Assembly: GCA_937937835.1 (NCBI GenBank) | Contig: CALDBJ010000154.1 | Location: 1-28,593, forward strand | DNA: 28,593 bases | DNA from: an uncultured Collinsella sp. | GTDB lineage: Bacteria > Actinomycetota > Coriobacteriia > Coriobacteriales > Coriobacteriaceae | Direction: 5' to 3' | Shown: in pieces, positions 22,885 to 28,593 of the stretch | How the letters are laid out: every line of letters starts with the position of its first letter | Numbering within the stretch: the first letter of the stretch is position 1 | The notes under the pieces: generated by a model | Seen by the model: only the letters and a program-made list of their open reading frames with translations | What the model was told of the DNA's origin: nothing | Database searches by the model: none | Position numbers and translations under genes: made by a program

Positions 22885-22901
22885 GCTTGAGGGGGATGGA
22901 A

Positions 22902-23357
22902 ATGAAGATCGTGGTGAGCGCCTGCTTGATGGGCGAGAGCTGCAAGTATAACGGGCTCGATAACTACCACCGCGCGTTGGTCGAGGCTTGCGAGCGCACG
23001 GGGACCGAGGTCCTCCTCGTGTGCCCTGAGGTCTTTGGGGGCCTGCCCACGCCGCGCAAGCCGTCCGAGATTGTGAACGGCGAGGTCCGTACCTGCGAGG
23101 GCATCTCGGTTGATCGCGAATTTCGCCTGGGTGCCCAACGTGCGCTCGATATGTGCGAGCAGGCAGGCGGACCGGAAGAGATAGTCGCGTGCATCCTTCA
23201 GGACCGCAGCCCCTCGTGCGGTGTGGGTCACATCTACGACGGCACCTTTAGCGGTACGCTCACCGCGGGCAACGGTGTTTTCGTCGACCTGCTGCTGCGT
23301 CACGGCTATCGCGTTATGCCAGCTAGCGAGTTCGACCCCAGCATGCTGGAGCAATAA
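22902..23357 (+). CDS. DUF523 family protein
   Basis: This 151-residue protein has the DUF523 (YbbK-type) layout. It begins V-S-A-C-L-M-G-E-S-C-K-Y-N-G (C8 and C14), then shows C-P-E-V-F-G-G-L-P-T-P-R, and D-R-S-P-S-C-G near residue 107. The conserved cysteines suggest a metal or redox centre, and the biochemical role of the family is unknown to me. GAGGGGG (22889-22895) is 6 bases before ATG 22902, which also matches the M-K-I-V-V-S-A-C start of relatives; upstream ATG 22896 and TTG 22887 are rejected. It converges on the dehydrogenase gene across a shared terminator. Confidence 0.9.
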   Translation: MKIVVSACLMGESCKYNGLDNYHRALVEACERTGTEVLLVCPEVFGGLPTPRKPSEIVNGEVRTCEGISVDREFRLGAQRALDMCEQAGGPEEIVACILQDRSPSCGVGHIYDGTFSGTLTAGNGVFVDLLLRHGYRVMPASEFDPSMLEQ

Positions 23358-23396
23358 AAAACCACCACAAGGGCACTGCTCCCTTGTGGTGGTTTT
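23358..23396. terminator. Bidirectional terminator between DUF523 and the dehydrogenase gene
   Basis: AAAACCACCACAAGGG (23358-23373) pairs perfectly with CCCTTGTGGTGGTTTT (23381-23396), a 16-base-pair stem with a 7-base loop. It gives a T run on each strand, so it serves both converging genes. Confidence 0.93.
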
Positions 23397-23405
23397 GGGC
23401 TAGGC

Positions 23406-24488
23406 CTAGAGCGTGTGGCCGTAGGCGTTGGCGGCCTTGATGGCGGCGGCGAACTTTTCGTCGGTGAAGGGCTCCGGGTTGCCTTGCTTCCACTCGTTGG
23501 TGGCGTGTGCGTATTCGCACAGGGCAGGGATGTCGGCCTCGGAAAGTCCGACCTGCTCAAGCGTTACGGGCAGGCCCATCTGCTTGTTAAAGGCGGCGTA
23601 GCGTTCAAGGCTCTCGGTATCGCCCGTATAGGTAAACAGCACGAGCACGCCCAGGCTCACGACCTCACCGTGCAGATAGGTTCCCTCGCGCGGAATGCTG
23701 CACGTCGCATTGTAGAACGCGTGCGCCACGCTCGAGTTGTAGTAGTAATCGTTTTGGTTGGTCAGGTTCGAGACATAGCCCGTGTTGACCACGATGTCGA
23801 GCGCGATCTGTTTGACGGCCTCGCTCGACAGATTCCGGCGCACGTCCTCAAGACCCTGGACGCCATAAGTAAACAGCGGCTCGGAGCAGGTGTGGGCGAG
23901 TGCCAGGCCAAGACCGGCGGTATGCTCCAAATTACCGGCGCTCGTGGCGTATTCGACCTCGGGCTGCTTGGACAGGGCATCGCCCACGCCGGCCCAGAAG
24001 TACTCCGCCGGAGCTTCGGCGATAATCTTGGGGTTGATGAAGATATGCGCAGGTCGGTTGGGGTACGAATATCCCTCGAGCGAGCCGTCGTCGTTGTACA
24101 CGACGGCAATGGCGGTCGCGGCCGAGCAGTTGGAACAGATCGTCGGGACGGTGAAGACGATCTTCTTGAGCTCGATGGCTGCGGTCTTCACGGTGTCGAG
24201 TGCCTTGCCGCCGCCACAGGCGATAAGCACGTCTGCCTGCTGGCAAGCGGGGGAGTTCACGACCTTGGCGATATTGGCGCGCGTGCTGTTGGTGCCGTAG
24301 ACGCGCGTCTCCAGAATCTCGACGTCGGTGCCTGCCAGCGCAGCCTTGATGCCCGGCAGCGCCGCAGCCAGGGCTCGCTTGCCGCCGATGATGGCGACCT
24401 TGGTCGCTCCGTACTCTGCCAGTGCGGCGGGCAACTCGGTAAAACAATCCTCGCCAACGGTGTAGTCGCTCATTCCAATCGTGCGCAT
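23406..24488 (-). CDS. GldA-like iron-containing alcohol dehydrogenase
   Basis: The 360-residue protein fits the glycerol dehydrogenase branch of iron-type (group III) alcohol dehydrogenases. The NAD site is C-G-G-G-K-A-L-D-T-V-K at 91-101. Metal ligands by alignment with GldA are D170 (A-G-V-G-D-A-L), H256 (S-V-A-H-A-F) and H273 (Y-L-H-G-E-V-V). It would oxidise glycerol or a related diol to the ketone with NAD+. The active-site segment reads S-N-C-S-A-A-T where GldA has a S-T-D-A-P-T-like stretch, so the substrate may differ. The start ATG 24488 has AAGAAGG 7 bases upstream. It stands alone, divergent from the ileS leader. Glycerol as substrate is uncertain. Confidence 0.85.
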   Translation of the reverse strand: MRTIGMSDYTVGEDCFTELPAALAEYGATKVAIIGGKRALAAALPGIKAALAGTDVEILETRVYGTNSTRANIAKVVNSPACQQADVLIACGGGKALDTVKTAAIELKKIVFTVPTICSNCSAATAIAVVYNDDGSLEGYSYPNRPAHIFINPKIIAEAPAEYFWAGVGDALSKQPEVEYATSAGNLEHTAGLGLALAHTCSEPLFTYGVQGLEDVRRNLSSEAVKQIALDIVVNTGYVSNLTNQNDYYYNSSVAHAFYNATCSIPREGTYLHGEVVSLGVLVLFTYTGDTESLERYAAFNKQMGLPVTLEQVGLSEADIPALCEYAHATNEWKQGNPEPFTDEKFAAAIKAANAYGHTL

Positions 24489-24609
24489 AGCAACCTTCTT
24501 TCGTTCGATAAAGTGCTTTCAGGTATTTTGCTCCAAGAGAAGGTCCATAGCCGCGAGAAATTTCGAACGTATAAAACCAGTGTTGAGGGTTTTTCGCCGG
24601 CGCGGAACG

Positions 24610-24618
24610 TGCTAGCAT
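24610..24618 (+). promoter_or_regulatory. Possible promoter of the ileS leader
   Basis: TGCTAGCAT is an extended -10 element about 10 bases before the apparent T-box 5' end. The -35 position is T-rich and poor. Confidence 0.4.
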
Positions 24619-24624
24619 ACTCCG

Positions 24625-24931
24625 CATAAGCGTTGATGGGGACGAGTAGTCGGCCGTCCGCATGCTACAGAGAGCGGGGAGCGCTGAGAACCCGTGCATG
24701 CGACCGATGAAAATCACCCCGGAGCTGCGGTCCCAACGGACGTGCCGCGAGGTTCGTCTTAGTAGACATCGCCGAGATGGTCGTCGATATAGGCCAGCCG
24801 AGTAACGGATGCGAGCGCGCGAATACGCGGGCGAGGGCATCTAAGCTGGGTGGTTAAGCGAAGAGCTTTTGCGGGCGTGCAGCCCGTTTTGTGGCGCTTC
24901 GTCCCAGCTTGCAGGGACGGGCGCTTTTTTT
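24625..24931 (+). ncRNA. T-box riboswitch of ileS
   Basis: The leader senses uncharged tRNA-Ile. Stem I elements are present: GGGGACGAGTAGT near the base, AGAGAGCGGGGAGCG-type distal motifs (24670-24684), and the specifier loop GAAAATCACC with codon ATC at 24713-24715, followed by GGAGCTG. The antiterminator is AAGCTGGG (24843-24850), a 7-base bulge TGGTTAA (24851-24857) and GCGAAG (24858-24863). Those two helices pair with CCCAGCTT (24903-24910) and CTTCGT (24897-24902). The bulge begins UGGU, which pairs with the ACCA end of tRNA-Ile, but ends UAA instead of ACC. The competing terminator uses the same CTTCGTCCC. Known T-box logic; the deviation is discussed as a finding. Confidence 0.9.
24894..24931 (+). 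terminator. T-box-controlled terminator of ileS
   Basis: GCGCTTCGTCCC (24894-24905) pairs with GGGACGGGCGC (24914-24924) with one bulged T and one G-T wobble, over an 8-base loop. Seven T residues follow. Its 5' arm is shared with the antiterminator, so the two folds exclude each other. Confidence 0.88.
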
Positions 24932-24974
24932 GGTGCCCAACGGGCGTGCGCGCCCACGACATGAAAGGGGTACC

Positions 24975-27776
24975 GTGGCAAACGAGTACAAGCAGACGAT
25001 GAATCTGCCCAAGACCGGTTTTCCCATGCGTGCCGGTCTTTCCAAGTCCGAGCCCAAGCGACTCAAGGACTGGCAGGACAACAAGGTCTACGAGCAGGTT
25101 CTGAAGAAGAACGAGGGTCACAAGAAGTTCGTGCTGCACGACGGTCCTCCGTACGCCAACGGCCCGATCCACATCGGTCATGCCATGAACAAGATCTCCA
25201 AGGACATGATCAACCGCTACTGGATGATGCAGGGCTATGAGGTTCCCTATGTCCCCGGTTGGGACTGCCATGGCCAGCCGATCGAGCATAAGGTCGAGGA
25301 GAAGCTCGGCACCGAGAAGTTCAACCAGACCTCCACGGCTAAGATCCGCGAGCTTTGCAACAAGTTCGCTGTCGAGAACATCGAGCTGCAGAAGGCCGGC
25401 TTCCGTCGCCTGGGCGTGCTTGGCGACTGGGACAACCCGTATCTGACGCTCTATCACCAGCACGACGCCGCCGACATCGAGGTCTTCAAGGCCATGTTCG
25501 ATAAGGGCATGATCTATCGCGGTCACAAGCCGGTTCACTGGTGCAAGCACTGCCACACCGCGCTGGCCGAGGCCGAGATCGAGTACTCCGACGAGACGAG
25601 CCCGTCCATTTTCGTGCGCTTCGAGATGACTTCCAAGCCCGCCGGCCTCGAGAACTTCGACGGCCCGGTTGACTTTATCATCTGGACGACCACGCCGTGG
25701 ACCATCCCCTCCGACCAGGCCGTTTCCCTCAAGCCCGGCGCCGCCTACGTTGCCGTTGAGCACGATGGTCGTGCCGAGGTCATGCTCGAGGACCTGGCTC
25801 CCAAGTGCTGTGAAGAGTTTGGCTGGGAGTACACTCCGGTTATGGTCGACGGCAAGCCCTACGTGGTTCCCGCCGAGACCTTCCACCACATCCACTACAA
25901 GCAGCCGATCTTCGACGGTGTCGAGGGCGTGGCGCTGCTGGCCGATTACGTCGGTGTCGATGACGGTACCGGTATCGTCCACAACTCGCCCGGCCACGGC
26001 GTCGACGACTACTTTGCCTGCCTCAAGGAGGGCATCACCGACATCTGCATGCCGGTCGATGACGACGGCAAGTTCTACACCGGCGAGGAGTTTGGCACCG
26101 GTGGCCCCTTCAGCGGTATGGATACCGATGAGGCCAACCCGCACATCATCGAGTTCCTGCGCGAGCGCGGCACCCTGGTCCTCGAGAAGAAGATCACGCA
26201 CAGCTATCCGCACTGCTGGCGCTGCAAGCACCCGGTGCTCTTCCGTGCTACCGACCAGTGGTTTGTCTCTATGGACAAGACCGGTTTGCGTGAGCAGGCT
26301 GGCAAGGAGGTTCGCGAGAACGTCAAGTGGTATCCGGCTCACGCCGCCAACCGCATCGGCGCCATGGTCGAGCAGCGTCCCGACTGGTGCATCAGCCGTC
26401 AGCGCAACTGGGGCGTGCCTATCCCCAGCTACACCTGCGCCGACTGCGGCGAGAAGGTCATGAACGACGCCACGCTCGACGCCGTCATCAAGCTCTTCCA
26501 CGAGAAGGGCTCCGACGCCTGGTTCACCGACGCTCCCGAGAGCTACCTGGGCGAGGCCTGCGTCTGCCCCAAGTGCGGCGGCCATCACCTCAAGGCCGAT
26601 AAGGACATCCTCGACGTGTGGTGGGATTCCGGCGTCTCCTGGAAGGCCGTCTGCGAGTACCGTCCCGAGCTGGAGTATCCGGCGGATGTGTACCTCGAGG
26701 GCTCCGACCAGCACCGCGGTTGGTTCCAGAGCTCGCTGCTTACCTCGGTGGGTGCCAACGGCCATGCTCCGTACAAGGCGGTCGTCTCTCAGGGCTTCAC
26801 GCTCGATGGCCAGGGCCGCAAGATGTCCAAGTCGCTCGGCAACGTCATCGACCCCAACAAGGTCTGCGACGAGATGGGCGCCGACATCATCCGCCTGTGG
26901 GTTGCCTCCGTCGATACCAGCTCCGACGTGTCCATCGACCACGAGATTCTCGCTCGTACGTCCGATGCCTACCGTCGTTTCCGCAACACGCTGCGCTTCC
27001 TGCTCTCCGAGCTCGAGGGTCAGTTTGAGCCCGAGACCGACGGCGTCGCCTTTGCCGACTTGCTGCCGCTCGACAAGCTTATGGTTGCCCGTCTGACCCA
27101 GGTCCAGGCCGAGGTCGACGACGCCTACGCCAGCTATGAGTTCCCGCGCGCCTACCGTGCGCTCTACGACTTTGTGGTTACCGAGCTTTCCAACGTTTAT
27201 CTCGACGCCCTGAAGGACCGTCTGTACTGCGACAAGCCCGGCTCGCTCGAGCGCCGCAGCGCCCAGACCGTGCTGGCCGAGCTCTTCTCGATGCTCATGC
27301 GCGACCTGCAGCCGATCCTGTCCTACACGGTCGATGAGGCCATGGCCTATGCGCCCGCCGGCTGCGTCGATCACCAGAAGTACGCCGCGCTGCTCGATTG
27401 GTACAAGTCGCCCATCACGTTCGACGAGGCCAATGAGTTTGAGGGCGTGCTCGAGGCTTCACTCGAGCTCCGTAGCGCCGTGACCAAGGCCCTTGAGGAT
27501 GCCCGCTCCGCTGGCACCTTCACCAAGAGTCAGCAGGTCCGCGTCAAGGCGGTCGTTCCCGCCGAGATGTACGCGCTGCTGACCGGCGACAAGGCGGTCG
27601 ACCTGGCCGAGTTCTACATCGTTTCCGATGTTGAGCTGACCCAGGGCGAGGAGCTCTCCGTTGCCATCGAGGCTGCCGAGGGCGAGTGCTGCGACCGTTG
27701 CTGGAATTACCGCACCACCGTCGGCGAGTACAACGGTCACGCTCATATTTGCAAGCGCTGCGCCGATGCTTTGTAG
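24975..27776 (+). CDS. ileS: Isoleucyl-tRNA synthetase
   Basis: This class I synthetase (933 residues) charges tRNA-Ile and edits misactivated valine. The H-I-G-H motif is at 66-69 inside P-Y-A-N-G-P-I-H-I-G-H, the CP1 editing domain spans about 200-400, and K-M-S-K-S is at 616-620. The C-terminal zinc finger is C-D-R-C-W-N-Y-R ... H-I-C-K-R-C at about 905-930. It starts with GTG 24975 behind AAAGGGG (24964-24970); the frame open back to 24891 runs through the terminator. Expression is set by the T-box leader. lspA follows after a 390-base gap, as in the ileS-lspA gene order of many Gram-positives. Confidence 0.97.
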   Translation: MANEYKQTMNLPKTGFPMRAGLSKSEPKRLKDWQDNKVYEQVLKKNEGHKKFVLHDGPPYANGPIHIGHAMNKISKDMINRYWMMQGYEVPYVPGWDCHGQPIEHKVEEKLGTEKFNQTSTAKIRELCNKFAVENIELQKAGFRRLGVLGDWDNPYLTLYHQHDAADIEVFKAMFDKGMIYRGHKPVHWCKHCHTALAEAEIEYSDETSPSIFVRFEMTSKPAGLENFDGPVDFIIWTTTPWTIPSDQAVSLKPGAAYVAVEHDGRAEVMLEDLAPKCCEEFGWEYTPVMVDGKPYVVPAETFHHIHYKQPIFDGVEGVALLADYVGVDDGTGIVHNSPGHGVDDYFACLKEGITDICMPVDDDGKFYTGEEFGTGGPFSGMDTDEANPHIIEFLRERGTLVLEKKITHSYPHCWRCKHPVLFRATDQWFVSMDKTGLREQAGKEVRENVKWYPAHAANRIGAMVEQRPDWCISRQRNWGVPIPSYTCADCGEKVMNDATLDAVIKLFHEKGSDAWFTDAPESYLGEACVCPKCGGHHLKADKDILDVWWDSGVSWKAVCEYRPELEYPADVYLEGSDQHRGWFQSSLLTSVGANGHAPYKAVVSQGFTLDGQGRKMSKSLGNVIDPNKVCDEMGADIIRLWVASVDTSSDVSIDHEILARTSDAYRRFRNTLRFLLSELEGQFEPETDGVAFADLLPLDKLMVARLTQVQAEVDDAYASYEFPRAYRALYDFVVTELSNVYLDALKDRLYCDKPGSLERRSAQTVLAELFSMLMRDLQPILSYTVDEAMAYAPAGCVDHQKYAALLDWYKSPITFDEANEFEGVLEASLELRSAVTKALEDARSAGTFTKSQQVRVKAVVPAEMYALLTGDKAVDLAEFYIVSDVELTQGEELSVAIEAAEGECCDRCWNYRTTVGEYNGHAHICKRCADAL

Positions 27777-27816
27777 GTTACGGGTTTCTTTGAACGCGGT
27801 AACCGGCCGACGCTGC

Positions 27817-27915
27817 AAACGCCCCTAAGCGGCAATCTGACGTTCAATCGTCGGTCGCGTACCAAAGTACGCTTCCCTCCTCTTTCACGTCACCTTGCTC
27901 GCTTAGGGACGTTTT
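27817..27915. repeat. Nested inverted repeat after ileS, possible structured RNA
   Basis: Three nested arms are seen. The outer arms are AAACGCCCCTAAGCGGCAA (27817-27835) against its near complement (27895-27915, one mismatch and a two-base offset). The middle arms are TGACGT (27838-27843) with ACGTCA (27887-27892). The inner hairpin is GCGTAC/GTACGC (27857-27872) with a CAAA loop. Together they form a rod of about 100 bases with internal loops. The loop strand contains CCCTCCTCTTTC, similar to the 16S anti-Shine-Dalgarno tail. No gene is seen between 27777 and 28149. A dispersed repeat or a small RNA are both possible. Confidence 0.6.
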
Positions 27916-27966
27916 CGCTGTTGGTGACGATAACGCGGCGTTTCCATTGCTGGAGCTAGAGGCTTT

Positions 27967-27993
27967 CTTTCGACTTGCGTTTTTAGTCGAAAG
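27967..27993. repeat. Hairpin before the ileS/lspA terminator
   Basis: CTTTCGACT (27967-27975) pairs with AGTCGAAAG (27985-27993) over a 9-base loop. No T run follows. It stands 5 bases before the next hairpin. Confidence 0.6.
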
Positions 27994-27998
27994 CTATT

Positions 27999-28037
27999 AA
28001 GCGACATTCCGTTATTCGGAATGTCGCTTTCGTTTTT
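27999..28037 (+). terminator. Terminator between ileS and lspA
   Basis: AAGCGACATTCCG (27999-28011) pairs perfectly with CGGAATGTCGCTT (28017-28029) over TTATT, followed by TCGTTTTT. It would end the ileS transcript or any small RNA from the nested repeat. Confidence 0.9.
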
Positions 28038-28167
28038 AGCTGGTTATTTCGCTTGCGTTGGTGGATATGTCGTGCGTTCTGCGTATGGCAATATAAGATA
28101 GTTCTTTGTATTAAACGTAATTCGATGATCTTGAGGGTAGGGGATTTCTTTGGGTCGTGCTGGGGAT

Positions 28168-28593
28168 ATGACGCCGCCTTTGCGCTGGCGGTTAGGTGTT
28201 GCTGGTGGGGTGGTGCTGGTTGTGCTGCTTTTTGATCAGCTGACCAAGCTTGCGGTTCGTGCCGTGGGCGACGCTTTGCATGTGACTGTTATCCCCGGTG
28301 TGATCGACTTCCTGTTTGTCCGCAATATCGGTGCTGCCTTTAGCATGGGCGAGGGGCATGGCGTTGCGTTTGCTTTGCTGGCGCTTGCGGTCATTGTCGC
28401 CATTGCCGTGTACTTGCTTCGCGCGCCCCAGCTTGCTCGTTTGGAGGTGGTGGGCATGGCTATGGTCGCGGGCGGCGCCATTGGCAACGCAATCGACCGT
28501 CTGTCTTTTGGCTTTGTGACCGTTTTTATTGCCACCACATTCATCGACTTTCCTGTCTTTAACGTGGCCGATATCGGCATCACCGTAGGCGTC
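28168..28593 (+). CDS. lspA: Lipoprotein signal peptidase LspA (partial)
   Basis: LspA is a membrane aspartyl protease that removes signal peptides from lipidated prolipoproteins. The 142 residues seen include the first helix (about 9-24) followed by D-Q-L-T-K, then N-I-G-A-A-F-S at 53-59. The catalytic aspartates are D110 in G-N-A-I-D-R and D135 in F-N-V-A-D. The window edge cuts the last helix end. ATG 28168 is used; an in-frame TTG at 28150 with AGGGGA 5 bases upstream is a real alternative that adds six residues. A weak TATAAG box (28093-28098) may be its promoter, because a terminator separates it from ileS. Confidence 0.94.
   Translation, partial: MTPPLRWRLGVAGGVVLVVLLFDQLTKLAVRAVGDALHVTVIPGVIDFLFVRNIGAAFSMGEGHGVAFALLALAVIVAIAVYLLRAPQLARLEVVGMAMVAGGAIGNAIDRLSFGFVTVFIATTFIDFPVFNVADIGITVGV

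Noticed and set aside
24759..27374. An 871-codon minus-strand open frame opposite ileS
   Set aside because: Shadow of ileS; it also runs through the T-box leader, which is RNA-encoding on the plus strand.

Overview
The window looks like a chromosomal core segment of a high-GC Gram-positive bacterium, most likely class Coriobacteriia and probably Collinsella or a close relative. The genus is an inference from gene order and style; no search was run. The order recG-rsmD-coaD-(DivIVA-like coiled coil)-DUF177-rpmF-rnc-smc-ftsY is actinobacterial. The YloU/FakA-like pair and a terminator-type T-box on ileS are features shared with Firmicutes. Codon third positions are strongly G/C, which produces very long false ORFs on the opposite strand. 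I see no prophage, insertion sequence or CRISPR array.

Layout. 1-360: a promoter, two identical tRNA-Asn(GTT) genes and a terminator. 518-5887: yloU/asp23-like, fakA-like, recG, rsmD and coaD, tightly packed on the plus strand. 5956-15404: a septation-like coiled-coil gene, DUF177, rpmF, plsX, acpP, rnc, smc, ftsY and ffh. This links ribosome protein supply, phospholipid precursor synthesis, RNA processing, chromosome condensation and SRP membrane targeting. 15521-16285 (minus): a DUF134/NifX-type fusion gene with a metal-ligand-rich tail, its own promoter, paired palindromic operators and a possible internal start. 16452-17828: thyA-folA, coupling dTMP synthesis with folate reduction. 17938-20327: a SpoU-family RNA methyltransferase and a MATE exporter. 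20350-20835 (minus): a corrinoid adenosyltransferase gene with an in-frame stop at codon 5. 20928-23357: ftsH and a DUF523 gene. 23406-24488 (minus): a GldA-like iron-containing alcohol dehydrogenase. 24625-27776: T-box leader and ileS. 27777-28149: a structured intergenic stretch with two hairpins. 28168-end: lspA, cut by the window edge.

Most of the window is ordinary housekeeping DNA. The items most worth a second look are the DUF134/NifX locus (twin operators around its promoter and a perfect internal Shine-Dalgarno sequence), the interrupted cobO, the ileS T-box with a non-consensus antiterminator bulge, the nested inverted repeat after ileS, the palindrome that carries the stop codons of two convergent genes, and an Asp-to-Asn change at a metal-ligand position of RNase III.
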